Source: an uncultured Bacteroidota bacterium (GTDB lineage: Bacteria; Bacteroidota; Bacteroidia; Chitinophagales; Chitinophagaceae). From it: 64,000 nucleotides of DNA. Location of the stretch: assembly GCA_903831935.1 (NCBI GenBank), contig CAIKZP010000031.1, positions 74,401-138,400 on the forward strand, in the 5' to 3' direction. The stretch's first letter is position 1; the number at the start of each line of letters is the position of its first letter. The notes beneath the pieces are model-generated. The model searched no databases. It saw only the letters and a program-made list of their open reading frames with translations, and was not told the DNA's origin. This document shows, piece by piece, positions 35,677-44,892 of this stretch. A program made the position numbers and the translations under genes.

Positions 35677-36513
35677 ATGTACCAATTTTCGCAAAAATTT
35701 CCTGCTAAACGTGCTTTTATAACGGGTGCCGCTTCTGGGCTTGGAAAAGCCTTCTCTATTGAATTGGCCCAAGAAGGCTGGACAATAGGTATGGCCGATA
35801 TTAATGAGGCAGAATTGGCAGTTGCAGCACAAGAAATTAATGCGCTAGGCGGCAAAGCCCTCGTATTTCAATTAAACGTAGCCGATAAGCAAGCCTACAA
35901 AATTGTGGCGGAATCATTTTTACAAGAAGTTGGAGGAATTGATTTGTTGTTTAATAATGCAGGTGTTGGAGATGGAAGTGTTTTTGAGGAATATAGTTTA
36001 GAGAATTATGAGTGGATGATAGGTATAAATTTAATGGGTGTTGTTCATGGCTGTTACTATTTTATTCCCACCATGAAACAACAAAAATCAGGACATATTC
36101 TTAACACGGCTAGTGCTGCAGCTTTTGCTTGTTCACCAACAATGGCTGCTTATAATATGACCAAAGCAGCAGTGGTAGCATTAAGCGAAACATTGTATGG
36201 AGAATTAATGGAACACCATATTCAAGTGTCTTCTATTGAACCAACTTATTTTAAAACAAATGTGGTACAATATGCGCGGGGCGGGGCTTTTGTAAAAAAA
36301 GCAACCCAACATTTTATTGATCGCTCTGGCTTAGAAGCAAAAGAAGTAGCACAAGAAATTTTAACCCGAGCTGGCAACAAAGAACTCTATATTATTTTAC
36401 CAAAATCGGCTAGAAAAATGTGGCAATTAAAAAGACTAGCACCAACTTGGTTTAGAAAAAAAGTAACCGAACAATTTTATACGGCTATGAAAAAAGCCAT
36501 GAAACGATCTTAG
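35677..36513 (+). CDS. SDR family oxidoreductase (first gene of acyl-CoA operon)
   Basis: A 278-residue short-chain dehydrogenase. It has the NAD(P) motif TGAASGLGKA (about 14-23), NNAGVG, the catalytic Ser region (LNTASAAAFAC) and the Tyr-Lys pair in YNMTKAAVVAL. Asp near the end of beta-2 (MADINEAEL) favours NAD(H). A helical C-terminal tail (QLKRLAPTWFRKKVTEQF) extends beyond the core. It opens a four-gene plus-strand operon with another SDR, an acyl-CoA dehydrogenase and a kinase-like protein, so an oxidoreduction of a hydroxy- or ketoacyl-CoA is a reasonable guess. Confidence 0.88.
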   Translation: MYQFSQKFPAKRAFITGAASGLGKAFSIELAQEGWTIGMADINEAELAVAAQEINALGGKALVFQLNVADKQAYKIVAESFLQEVGGIDLLFNNAGVGDGSVFEEYSLENYEWMIGINLMGVVHGCYYFIPTMKQQKSGHILNTASAAAFACSPTMAAYNMTKAAVVALSETLYGELMEHHIQVSSIEPTYFKTNVVQYARGGAFVKKATQHFIDRSGLEAKEVAQEILTRAGNKELYIILPKSARKMWQLKRLAPTWFRKKVTEQFYTAMKKAMKRS

Positions 36514-36536
36514 TTTTCATCTCATAAAAAAACACA

Positions 36537-37304
36537 ATGGACGCCAATCAAATATTTAGTTTAAATGGAAAAGTGGCTTTAATAACCGGTGCTAGCAAAG
36601 GTATTGGAGAAGCCATAGCCCGTTATTTTGCTGCCTGTGGGGCACGCGTAATTATCAATTCTAGAAAACAAGATGAGTTAGATAAAGTAGCTGCAGCTAT
36701 TCAAGCAACAGGAGGCGATTGTATAGGAATGGCGGCTAATGCAGGCGATATTGCTGCTTGTAAAATATTAATAGAAAACATCAAAGAACAGTATGGAGGG
36801 ATTGATATATTGGTCAATAATGCCGCAAGCAATCCTGTGTTTGGACCGATGGTAGATTGCGAAGAATGGGCATTTGACAAAATCATGAATGTGAATGTTA
36901 AAGCGCCTTTTGAATTAAGTAGAATGGTGCACCCAATCATGAAAGCTAGGGGTGGCGGTTCTATTATTAATATCAGTTCTATTGCAGGACTCACGCCAGA
37001 TCCAGGACTAGGTATGTATTCTATTTCAAAAGCCGCATTAAATATGCTTACCAAAGTAACCGCAAAAGAATGGGGTGTTGATGGTATTCGTGTAAATGCC
37101 ATTTGTCCGGGTTTAATTAAAACAAAATTTTCTGAAGCACTTTGGCAGAACGAAAAATTTCTAAACTATTTTGTTAAACAGTCTCCCATACAACGCATGG
37201 GAACTGTAGAAGAAATTGCCGGGTTAGCACTTTATTTAGCGGCTGATGCTTCTGGTTATTGCACAGGAACCGTTTTTACTGCAGATGGCGGAAATACTAT
37301 TTAA
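36537..37304 (+). CDS. SDR family oxidoreductase (second gene of acyl-CoA operon)
   Basis: A 255-residue classical SDR. Motifs are TGASKGIGEA (about 17-26), NNAASNP in place of NNAG, ISSIAGLTPDPGLGMYSISKAALNML with the Ser-Tyr-Lys triad, and a FabG-like C terminus (ICPGLIKTKFSEALW; GYCTGTVFTADGG). Arg in NSRKQDEL after beta-2 suggests NADP(H), unlike the first SDR. It lies 23 bases after that gene and 23 bases before the acyl-CoA dehydrogenase. Two SDRs of different cofactor preference could reduce one keto group and oxidise another hydroxyl in the same pathway. Confidence 0.9.
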   Translation: MDANQIFSLNGKVALITGASKGIGEAIARYFAACGARVIINSRKQDELDKVAAAIQATGGDCIGMAANAGDIAACKILIENIKEQYGGIDILVNNAASNPVFGPMVDCEEWAFDKIMNVNVKAPFELSRMVHPIMKARGGGSIINISSIAGLTPDPGLGMYSISKAALNMLTKVTAKEWGVDGIRVNAICPGLIKTKFSEALWQNEKFLNYFVKQSPIQRMGTVEEIAGLALYLAADASGYCTGTVFTADGGNTI

Positions 37305-37327
37305 TTCAGTGTTTTAAATTGTTTACC

Positions 37328-38548
37328 ATGGAACCAATTTTTGTTACCGATCGCATCAAAAACATTATTCCAATTATCAGGGAATTTGTTATTTCAGAAT
37401 TAATCCCATTAGAAAAAGACCATTTAACAAGGCCATTTAAGCAAACTGAAATTATTTTACAAGCAAAAAGAGAAAAAGTAAAAGCCCTTGGTTTATGGGG
37501 ATTACACTTAACAAAAGAAGAAGGTGGCCACGGTCTAACCCTTTGTGAATTTGGGCAGTTAAGTGAAATCATGTCTTTAGCACCTTATTATGGCCAATAC
37601 ACTTTTAATTGCCAAGCACCCGATATTGGTAATGTAGAATTGATAGGAAAATTTGGATCAGCAGCTGTTAAAGAAAAATTTTTACAGCCATTATTGGAAG
37701 GAAAAATCAGGAGTTGTTTTTCAATGACGGAACCAGAATTTGCTGGATCAAATCCTACCAGACTGGGAACAACCGCTGTAAAAGAAGGCGATGAATATGT
37801 AATTAATGGACACAAATGGTTTACCTCTTCGGCCGATGGTGCTGCATTTGCAGTAGTCATGGCCGTTACCAATCCTAGTGCTGCGCCGCACGAAAGAGCC
37901 AGTATGATTATTGTTCCAACCAATACGCCTGGATTTGAGTTGGTGCGAAACATCCCCATTTTTGGAGAGACTGGTGAAGGATGGGCAAGCCATGCAGAAA
38001 TTCGTTACACCAATTGCCGCGTACCTATTTCAAATTTGATAGGACAAGAAGGTGCCGGATTTAAACTTGCGCAAGAACGCCTAGGACCCGGCAGAATTCA
38101 CCATTGCATGCGTTGGATAGGTATTGCAGAAAAAGGACTCGACCTACTTTGTAAATACGCAGTTAGTAGAGAAATTGAAGAAGGCGTTTTATTAGGTGAG
38201 AAACAATTTATACAAGGCTTTATTGCAGAAAGCAGGGTAGAAATTGATGCCGCAAGATTATTGGTTTTGCGTACTGCGCACAATATAGATTTATACGGTG
38301 CAAAAGCTGTTCGCGACCAAATTTCAGGCATCAAGTTTTATGTTGCGAATATGTTTTTAAAAGTGTTAGACCGAGCTATTCAAGTACACGGTGGATTGGG
38401 CCTAACCGATGAAACAATGTTGGCTAATTTATACCAACACGAACGCGGTGCTAGAATTTGGGATGGAGCAGACGAAGTGCACAAACAAGCTATGGCAAGA
38501 AATATTTTAAAAACTTATGGATTGGATATCAAAAAGAAAAATAAGTAA
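37328..38548 (+). CDS. Acyl-CoA dehydrogenase family protein, ACAD10/11-like
   Basis: A 406-residue flavoprotein; ATG 37328 is chosen over an in-frame start overlapping the previous gene. The FAD/acyl-CoA core is clear: CFSMTEPEFAGSNPTRLGTTA, INGHKWFTSSADGA, LGPGRIHHCMRWIG and IQVHGGLGLTDETML. At the position of the usual YEGT catalytic Glu it reads WDGADEVH (Asp379 to His385), like the DGxDEVH pattern I recall for mammalian ACAD10/11. That subgroup works with an attached or adjacent APH-type kinase on 4-hydroxyacyl-CoA. Such a kinase gene follows, overlapping by one base (TAATG). Confidence 0.92.
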   Translation: MEPIFVTDRIKNIIPIIREFVISELIPLEKDHLTRPFKQTEIILQAKREKVKALGLWGLHLTKEEGGHGLTLCEFGQLSEIMSLAPYYGQYTFNCQAPDIGNVELIGKFGSAAVKEKFLQPLLEGKIRSCFSMTEPEFAGSNPTRLGTTAVKEGDEYVINGHKWFTSSADGAAFAVVMAVTNPSAAPHERASMIIVPTNTPGFELVRNIPIFGETGEGWASHAEIRYTNCRVPISNLIGQEGAGFKLAQERLGPGRIHHCMRWIGIAEKGLDLLCKYAVSREIEEGVLLGEKQFIQGFIAESRVEIDAARLLVLRTAHNIDLYGAKAVRDQISGIKFYVANMFLKVLDRAIQVHGGLGLTDETMLANLYQHERGARIWDGADEVHKQAMARNILKTYGLDIKKKNK

Positions 38549-39603
38549 TGACCATTGACGCTGCTATTCCATTAAAAAACAGTGAATCATTTAATATTGA
38601 TTTGCTCAATGATTATTTAATGGCGCATGCGCCATCCATTGAAAAAATTATTGGTGTAACAAGATTTCCGGGCGGATACTCCAATACCACTTACTGTTTG
38701 CAAACAGCACAAAAAGAACTAGTACTACGCATGCCACCAGCTGGTGCACAAATACAATCTGCACATGATATGGCTAGGGAATTTCGGGTACTCAGTTTAC
38801 TCGAACCGCATTATAAAAAAATTCCGCACCCCATACATTATTGCGCTGCAGATAGCATTCTTGGGGCTCCTTTTTATATCATGGAACGCTTGCAGGGCGT
38901 GGTTTTGCGCGCAGGAAATGCACCTGGTTTGCAATTACCTTTAAACACAATGCACGAAATTTCAGTTGCTTTGGTTGATAATTTAGTAGCCCTACATGCC
39001 ATTGATATTGAATCAACAGATTTAATACAATTGGGTAAGCCAGATGGCTATACTGCCCGCCAAGTTGCTGGTTGGATAAAAAGATATCAAACTGCAGAAA
39101 CCGATACAATTAACAACATGAATCAGTTGGCAGATTGGTTAACAAAAAACCAACCACCAGCACTTGCTCCAACACTATTACACAACGATTATAAATACGA
39201 TAACTTAATTCTTGATAGAAATAATCTTGCAACTATTATAGGTGTATTAGACTGGGAAATGGCCACTGTTGGCAATCCATTAATGGACCTCGGCGCAACA
39301 CTTGCCTATTGGTTTGAAGCCGGAGAAGAACCCGTTTTAAAACACTATAATTTAACTTGGTTAGCAGGTAATTTAACCAGAAAAGAATTGGCCGATAGGT
39401 ATGCCTATAAAACCGGAAGGGACCTGAAAAATATAGTTTTTTATTATGTTTTTGGCTTGTTTAAAAACGCAGTTATTTTACAACAAATTTACCATCGCTG
39501 GAAACAAGGAAAATCGGCTGACCAACGTTTTGGCGCACTCTTACCCATCATTCATATTATTGGAAATATGGCCACTAAAGCGCTAGAAAAAGACAGTATT
39601 TAA
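38548..39603 (+). CDS. APH-like phosphotransferase, probable hydroxyacyl-CoA kinase
   Basis: A 351-residue member of the aminoglycoside phosphotransferase family. The fold is kinase-like: FPGGYSNTTYCLQTAQKELVLRMPP near the N terminus as the nucleotide region, the catalytic HNDYKYDN (His212 to Asn219) and the metal motif LDWE (Asp235). Its closest functional relatives are not drug kinases but the kinase half of ACAD10/11 and LvaA, which phosphorylate the 4-hydroxyl of acyl-CoAs. Overlap of its ATG with the dehydrogenase stop suggests translational coupling. The substrate is inferred from context. Confidence 0.88.
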   Translation: MTIDAAIPLKNSESFNIDLLNDYLMAHAPSIEKIIGVTRFPGGYSNTTYCLQTAQKELVLRMPPAGAQIQSAHDMAREFRVLSLLEPHYKKIPHPIHYCAADSILGAPFYIMERLQGVVLRAGNAPGLQLPLNTMHEISVALVDNLVALHAIDIESTDLIQLGKPDGYTARQVAGWIKRYQTAETDTINNMNQLADWLTKNQPPALAPTLLHNDYKYDNLILDRNNLATIIGVLDWEMATVGNPLMDLGATLAYWFEAGEEPVLKHYNLTWLAGNLTRKELADRYAYKTGRDLKNIVFYYVFGLFKNAVILQQIYHRWKQGKSADQRFGALLPIIHIIGNMATKALEKDSI

Positions 39604-39612
39604 ATGTGCTAT

Positions 39613-40392
39613 TTACTCTTCTCTTTTTCTTAAACTTCCTTTGGAATTATTTTTTGTAGCCTTATAATGCTCGAAACTTTTTTCAATAAAATACCCCAGC
39701 TCTAATTCGTTTAATTGCTGCACAATATCGTAGTCTGGTCTATACCGATGCATGAAACTGTCTAATTCAGCGCCAGTTAATTTAGTCACCTTTCTTACAA
39801 ATGATTTACTAAAGCGGTTGTCTACGTATTTTTCTTGTTCTTGTTCAAGTAAGCGTTTCTGCAAACTCAAGATGCTTTTATTGCGTTTGAAACGAAACAT
39901 ATTAATGATTTCGTCTAAGTCAAAACCAACAGTCATGCTCCCAGGATTGTAATTTGGATTCGAACTCAAACGAAGCGCTGGCTTTTTAAAGTCAAAGATT
40001 TTTGCGTAGTCTTTTCTGTTTTGTACAGAATCAAATTTGTAATAATTGTTACGCACTTTTACATCTGGAAGATCAAATGAGCGTACATGGATCATTACAT
40101 CAAAATTATCGGTGTTTGAAATGGTGTCCACTGCAAATTTCATGGTTGATTTTCCTATCATTGAAAACCAAATAGAATCATTTACCGAAACCCTAATTTG
40201 GTATTTACCCAATGAGTCGGTAATAGTGCCTCGTCCAGAATTGCTCAATACAGCAACTGCTTCTAATGGCCTTCTTGCAGATATATCAAATACCCTACCG
40301 CTAATTAAAACAGATTGGGCTTGGGTTATTTGTGCAAACAAACCAAACAGTACAATTAAACTAAAATAAAGAAAGTGTAGCCTTTTTCTCAA
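39613..40392 (-). CDS. Carboxypeptidase-like regulatory domain protein
   Basis: A 259-residue exported protein with a signal peptide (LHFLYFSLIVLFGLFAQITQAQ). An N-terminal carboxypeptidase-regulatory-like beta-sandwich follows (LISGRVFDISARRPLEAVAVLSNSGRGTITDSLGKYQIRV, about 28-68), the module found at the N terminus of many TonB-dependent receptors, but no plug or barrel is present. The C-terminal half is charged and helical. No ATG precedes the signal peptide; the start appears to be TTG 40392. It is convergent with the operon before it. The function is unknown. Confidence 0.8.
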   Translation of the reverse strand: MRKRLHFLYFSLIVLFGLFAQITQAQSVLISGRVFDISARRPLEAVAVLSNSGRGTITDSLGKYQIRVSVNDSIWFSMIGKSTMKFAVDTISNTDNFDVMIHVRSFDLPDVKVRNNYYKFDSVQNRKDYAKIFDFKKPALRLSSNPNYNPGSMTVGFDLDEIINMFRFKRNKSILSLQKRLLEQEQEKYVDNRFSKSFVRKVTKLTGAELDSFMHRYRPDYDIVQQLNELELGYFIEKSFEHYKATKNNSKGSLRKREE

Positions 40393-40494
40393 ACAACAGT
40401 ATTAAGCTGTAATATTAAAACAGTCAGTGCAGAATACAAGATAAGTTCAACGAATTAACGAGTCTTTTGCAGATTTAGATAGAAATAATAAAGA

Positions 40495-41238
40495 TTAGCT
40501 CACGCAATTCTTTTTTACCTCCTTCCAAAGGTCTCTATAGCATTGTGCTGCAAAGCTGCTTGCTGCATAGGTTTCCAATGGGGCTTCTTGAATACCCATT
40601 TTTTCTACTTCACTCAAATAAGGGATATAATTTTTTAGAAATATCTTGTCTTTGTAGAATTGGTTGATTACCTCGTGGTGTAAATTTTTTCGGTGATCCA
40701 CCATGCTGAAAAAACATTTCAATTTAGAAGCGTCGAACCCATTTTCTTGAAAATAGTCAACCACTGTTTCGTAAGATCTAATTGAAAGTGTAGTAGGAAT
40801 ATTGGGCATCAACACAAAATCAGCGCCAAAAAAGATAGCATCATGCAACAAAGAAATGCCTGGAGGACAGTCAAGTATAATTATATCATAGGTTTTTTTT
40901 AACCCCGATAAAAGTTGCGCAATTATTTTTTTAGACTGTTTGATATCATTTAACAACACATCTGCATACCTAGCAGAAAGGTCGGCAGGTATAATGTCTA
41001 AATTTTCAAAAGCTGTTGGCTGAATAGCAGCGGTTAAAGCCAACTCGCTATTTAACAATTTTTTTGACTCGTTTTTTACTTTGGCAGCACAGCCCAAATA
41101 AAATGAGCTAGAACCTTGTGGATCAAGGTCCCAAACAAGTGTTTTGTAGCCGTCTTTGGCAGACAAATAGGCTAGGTTAACGGCAGCAGCAGTTTTTCCT
41201 ACACCCCCTTTTAAATTGTATAATGCAAGTGTGATCAT
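40495..41238 (-). CDS. ParA family ATPase (orphan)
   Basis: A 247-residue deviant-Walker ATPase: LYNLKGGVGKTAAAVNLA (Walker A', about 7-24), VWDLDPQGSSS and IIILDCPPGISLL for Walker A'/B functions. ParA proteins form gradients on DNA or membranes to move plasmids, chromosomes or protein complexes. No ParB, centromere-like repeats or cargo gene is next to it, and neighbours are a chromate transporter and the regulatory-domain protein. A cell-positioning role is possible but unproven. The start is ATG 41238. Confidence 0.9.
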   Translation of the reverse strand: MITLALYNLKGGVGKTAAAVNLAYLSAKDGYKTLVWDLDPQGSSSFYLGCAAKVKNESKKLLNSELALTAAIQPTAFENLDIIPADLSARYADVLLNDIKQSKKIIAQLLSGLKKTYDIIILDCPPGISLLHDAIFFGADFVLMPNIPTTLSIRSYETVVDYFQENGFDASKLKCFFSMVDHRKNLHHEVINQFYKDKIFLKNYIPYLSEVEKMGIQEAPLETYAASSFAAQCYRDLWKEVKKNCVS

Positions 41239-41282
41239 GCTCTAATGTACAAAAAAATATCAAATCAGTAAACTAGTAGTGG

Positions 41283-42545
41283 TTAAAAACTACCCTGGGT
41301 AAGCCATCCAAGCAGTAAACAGCCAATAACAATATAAGGTGCTGGAATGCGATTTGTTCTAAGCAGTAAAAAAGTGGCTGCCACAATAAAAACATCGGCA
41401 AAAGCAATTGACTCTCCATTAAACAGGGCAAATAGAAAATTATCTTTAATTAAATAAAAGGTTGCGCCAGTCATAATACCCACTACTGCCGCATTAATGC
41501 CTTCTAAGGATCGATAAATAACTGCATATTTTTTAAGATTATGCCATACTGGAAAAAAGAATAATACCAACAAAACACTGGGTAAAAAAATAGCAATGGT
41601 TCCAATAACGCATCCTAGTATTTGATGGGCAAATCCGGCATCGCGCATTACCATTCCGCCTGCAAAAGAGCCAATAGAAAAAACCGGACCAGGAATTGCT
41701 CTAACCATACCTGAGCCAGTTAAAAAATCTGCCTTATTCATTTGCAATACATCGCGCTTAGAATTTTGCACCACTTTGGTATTTGGACGAGTTACATATT
41801 GTTCGTACATCAGCGGCATTAATACATCGCCTCCACCAAAAACTAGGCTACCAAAACGATAGGCATTTTCAAATAAGTTAATGGACTTTCTGTTTTGCCA
41901 GTTTTTACGCGTAGCTGTTTCAGACAAATAACCCGCAATACCAAAAACGGCCAGAAAAATTAAAATATTTCCCCACTTGATTTTTTTTGGTGGGATGCCT
42001 TTTTGAGGGTGGCGTCGGTCACTAAAATTGGTAATAATTCCTGCAACCAAAATCAAGCCCGGAAAAATCCAAGGTGTTTTGAACGCTAAGAAAGTAGCCA
42101 CCGTAGCTAGTGCCATAATAACCCGAGTAATAGTATTGTGTACGGCAATGCCAAATATTCTAAAAGTTGAATAGGCAATAAATCCAATAGCCATGGGCTG
42201 AATGAATTTAAAAACACCTAATTGCGCATTATTTATACTCAAATAATTCAATAAAAAAGAAAGTCCACCCATTATGGTACTGGCAGGTAATATCCAAATT
42301 AATAGGGTTAACAAGGCTAGTGGAATACCGCCTCTTTTGTAACCAATTAATGTTAAGGTTTGGGTAGACGAAGCGCCTGGTAATAATTGGCAAAACCCAT
42401 TGTATTCAATTAATTCAAGTTCAGTAAGGTCTTTGCGTCGGTGCACAAAGGTTTTCATCATCATTCCCATATGACCCTGCGGACCACCAAATGCGGTAAT
42501 GCTATGCCAAAAAACAGCCCGTAAAAAAGGGATATGACGAAACAT
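41283..42545 (-). CDS. chrA: Chromate transporter ChrA family protein
   Basis: A 420-residue inner membrane protein built from two homologous CHR domains, the long-chain form. The first half has [20 protein letters not shown] and [24 protein letters not shown]; the second repeats it as [16 protein letters not shown] and [23 protein letters not shown]. ChrA expels chromate by proton motive force, but many family members occur where chromate is rare, so another anion is possible. It follows the oxygenase gene by 7 bases. Confidence 0.92.
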   Translation of the reverse strand: MFRHIPFLRAVFWHSITAFGGPQGHMGMMMKTFVHRRKDLTELELIEYNGFCQLLPGASSTQTLTLIGYKRGGIPLALLTLLIWILPASTIMGGLSFLLNYLSINNAQLGVFKFIQPMAIGFIAYSTFRIFGIAVHNTITRVIMALATVATFLAFKTPWIFPGLILVAGIITNFSDRRHPQKGIPPKKIKWGNILIFLAVFGIAGYLSETATRKNWQNRKSINLFENAYRFGSLVFGGGDVLMPLMYEQYVTRPNTKVVQNSKRDVLQMNKADFLTGSGMVRAIPGPVFSIGSFAGGMVMRDAGFAHQILGCVIGTIAIFLPSVLLVLFFFPVWHNLKKYAVIYRSLEGINAAVVGIMTGATFYLIKDNFLFALFNGESIAFADVFIVAATFLLLRTNRIPAPYIVIGCLLLGWLTQGSF

Positions 42546-42552
42546 GTAACTG

Positions 42553-43497
42553 CTATTTTTTTAATCCAATTTCTCTTAAACGCTCGTCTAAATAATCACC
42601 CGCAGTAATATCTTCATAAGCCTTAGGATGTGCTGCATCAATGCAACTATCTAAACATGCCAAACTCATTTCGCTTCGAGGATGTAAAAAAAATGGCATT
42701 GAAAACCTACTGGTATGCCATAAGTCACGAGATGGATTTACTACACGATGAGTGGTGCTACAAAGTTTGTTATTGGTTAATCGCTGAAGCATATCTCCTA
42801 CATTCACCACAATTTGGTCTGGTAAAGAAGTTACATTCAACCACTCGCCTTGCTTGGTAAGTATTTGTAAACCATCTGCCGATGCGCCAACTAATAAAGT
42901 AATTAAGTTGATGTCTTCGTGTTGTTCTGCACGAATAGCCGATTTTGGCTCGCTAGTAATGGGTGGATAATGGATACAACGTAAAATGGAATTTCCATTA
43001 TGTATATGTGGGGTAAAATAATTTTCATTCAAGCCCAAATAACTAGCAATGGCTGCTAATAAAGCGGAGCCTGCTGTTTCAAAATGTTTGTAGGCATTAA
43101 ATATGGTTTCATTAAAAATAGGAATCTCAGCAATTTTTACATTTTCTGGATAACTCTCTTTAATTAGATCGGCATCTTCAACCGTTTGTCCATATTGAAA
43201 AAACTCTTTTAAATCTGGGGCTTCACTGCCTTTTGCATGTTCACGTCCAAAACTAGTATAACCACGTTGTCCGGCTAATCCAGCAATTTCGTAGTGTAGC
43301 TTTTTTTCTAAGGGCAACGAAAAAAATTGTTGCACATATTCGTATTGTGCTGCAATTAATGCATCGGGAATTCCATGGTTTTTTACTGCAACAAAGCCAA
43401 CTGTTTCATAGGCATTCCCTAAAGACTGAATAAAATCGGCTTTCTGTTCTGGACTGCCACTTACAAAAGCGGCTAAATCAACTACTGGTATTGCCAT
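42553..43497 (-). CDS. Isopenicillin N synthase-like 2OG-Fe(II) oxygenase
   Basis: A 314-residue non-heme iron oxygenase; ATG 43497 ([11 protein letters not shown]) fits the family N terminus better than an upstream start at 43548. DIOX_N is at about 1-120 ([16 protein letters not shown]). The iron site is His and Asp in [12 protein letters not shown] and a distal His in [19 protein letters not shown] supplies the Arg-x-Ser that holds 2-oxoglutarate. The family includes isopenicillin N synthase, gibberellin oxidases and ethylene-forming enzymes, so the substrate is open. It shares a likely operon with chrA. Confidence 0.9.
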   Translation of the reverse strand: MAIPVVDLAAFVSGSPEQKADFIQSLGNAYETVGFVAVKNHGIPDALIAAQYEYVQQFFSLPLEKKLHYEIAGLAGQRGYTSFGREHAKGSEAPDLKEFFQYGQTVEDADLIKESYPENVKIAEIPIFNETIFNAYKHFETAGSALLAAIASYLGLNENYFTPHIHNGNSILRCIHYPPITSEPKSAIRAEQHEDINLITLLVGASADGLQILTKQGEWLNVTSLPDQIVVNVGDMLQRLTNNKLCSTTHRVVNPSRDLWHTSRFSMPFFLHPRSEMSLACLDSCIDAAHPKAYEDITAGDYLDERLREIGLKK

Positions 43498-43628
43498 AGC
43501 AAGAATATTAAAATAATACAGACCATTTTTAATCACACTAAAATACAAAAGAAGATGCAGATACGCATTAATGAAAAGTTCTTATATAGAATTTAATAAA
43601 TATGGTAGATTTTTTAGACCTTTATTGC

Positions 43629-44678
43629 ATGAAGCAGCATCGTATTTTATATCTATTTGTATTAAGTACCCTAGTATTTAGTTGTAGTACTCAAAAGCAA
43701 TCTTTCTCATCAAATGAAGCCTATCAATTCAAAGCATTGAACAACGGCCAACCAGATTATAGCGATTTGCATTATTGGGCAGCCCATCCTTATAAAAAAG
43801 ACCCTTCGGATAGTGTTCCTAAACCACTGTTAGCCAATTACCAAAAAGACTCAGCGGTAGATATTTTTTTCGTTTACCCTACTACTTATACCGATGAAGC
43901 AAAAACAATGGGCTGGAATGCATTAATTGATGATGCAGCTGTAAATGCAAAAACAGATTATAGCCCCATTCTTTTTCAGGCCAGTGTTTTCAATGCAGCA
44001 GGAAGGGTTTTTGCACCTAGGTACCGACAAGCACATTTATCTGCCTATTATGCAAAAACCGCTCAAGACAGTACCGATGCAATTGCCGCTTTTGAATTGG
44101 CATATCAAGATGTAAAAACTGCATTTGAATATTATTTAGCACATTACAATGCAGGAAGGCCTATTATCATAGCATCTCATAGCCAAGGAAGTACGCATAC
44201 CAAAAGATTGCTCAAAGAGTTTTTTGATAACAAGCCACTCTATTCAAAACTAGTAACTGCATATGTTATAGGAATGCCTGTTCCAACAAATTTATATACG
44301 GCTATTCCTAGTTGCAGTTTGCCTAATCAAATAGGATGTGTTTGTAGTTGGCGCACTTACCAACAAAACTATATTCCAGAAGCCATTACCCAAGAAGCAA
44401 ACAAGGCCATTGTTACCAACCCACTCAGCTGGGGTGCTACTAAAACCCATGTAGACCGAAAAGATAACAAGGGTGGTATTTTACTAAAATTCAATAGTTT
44501 GGTAAAACATGTTGCAGATGCAACCATCAGCGATGGGGTACTTTGGACGGTAAAACCACATTTTTTTGGCAATATTTTTTATACCACCAAGAACTACCAT
44601 ATTGCAGATTACAACCTTTATTACCTGAGTATTAGGGAAAATGCCCAAACCCGTATTAATGCCTATTTAAAAAAATAG
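43629..44678 (+). CDS. DUF3089 lipoprotein, alpha/beta hydrolase fold
   Basis: A 349-residue lipoprotein; ATG 43629 is chosen because a signal peptide with lipobox follows (LYLFVLSTLVFSC). The body matches DUF3089: DLHYWAAHPYKKDPSDS, VDIFFVYPTTYTDEA, YAPRYRQAH-like FAPRYRQAHLSAYY, and the nucleophile region IIIASHSQGSTHTKRLL (Ser in HSQG). VIGMPVPTNLY and WRTYQQNYIPEA are further family segments. The catalytic triad implies esterase or lipase-type activity outside the inner membrane; the substrate is unknown. Confidence 0.86.
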   Translation: MKQHRILYLFVLSTLVFSCSTQKQSFSSNEAYQFKALNNGQPDYSDLHYWAAHPYKKDPSDSVPKPLLANYQKDSAVDIFFVYPTTYTDEAKTMGWNALIDDAAVNAKTDYSPILFQASVFNAAGRVFAPRYRQAHLSAYYAKTAQDSTDAIAAFELAYQDVKTAFEYYLAHYNAGRPIIIASHSQGSTHTKRLLKEFFDNKPLYSKLVTAYVIGMPVPTNLYTAIPSCSLPNQIGCVCSWRTYQQNYIPEAITQEANKAIVTNPLSWGATKTHVDRKDNKGGILLKFNSLVKHVADATISDGVLWTVKPHFFGNIFYTTKNYHIADYNLYYLSIRENAQTRINAYLKK

Positions 44679-44828
44679 ACCCCATTCTAAAGAACAGGGC
44701 CTAAATGGTTTCACAGTAGGAAATTGGATATTACTGCACAGACTACACAAAAAAAGTCTGCTAATTAATTGACAATAGATTAAACGGTTCTGCTGCATTT
44801 CCTGGAAAAAAAAATAGAATTAGAACAA
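44679..44828. other. Non-coding stretch between the DUF3089 and recQ genes
   Basis: About 150 bases without a credible gene. It holds a small hairpin after the stop codon (CCC at 44681-44683 with GGG at 44697-44699, TTC/GAA inside) and a second one, CAGACT (44739-44744) with AGTCTG (44755-44760). Neither has a T run, so neither is called a terminator. Confidence 0.4.
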
Positions 44829-44874
44829 AAAAACCTGCGGAACCTCCCAAAACAAGGGTAATTCGCAGGTTTTT
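44829..44874. terminator. Bidirectional terminator between convergent genes and recQ
   Basis: AAAAACCTGCG (44829-44839) pairs perfectly with CGCAGGTTTTT (44864-44874). The loop contains a possible CCC/GGG inner pairing. The flanks are A-rich on the left and T-rich on the right, so each strand has a U run after the stem. It lies 19 bases past the recQ stop on the minus strand. Confidence 0.75.
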
Positions 44875-44892
44875 GTATGTTACTAATTAGTT

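Noticed and set aside
44679-44760. Two small hairpins after the DUF3089 gene as terminators
   Set aside because: They lack T runs; the strong hairpin at 44829-44874 is a better terminator.
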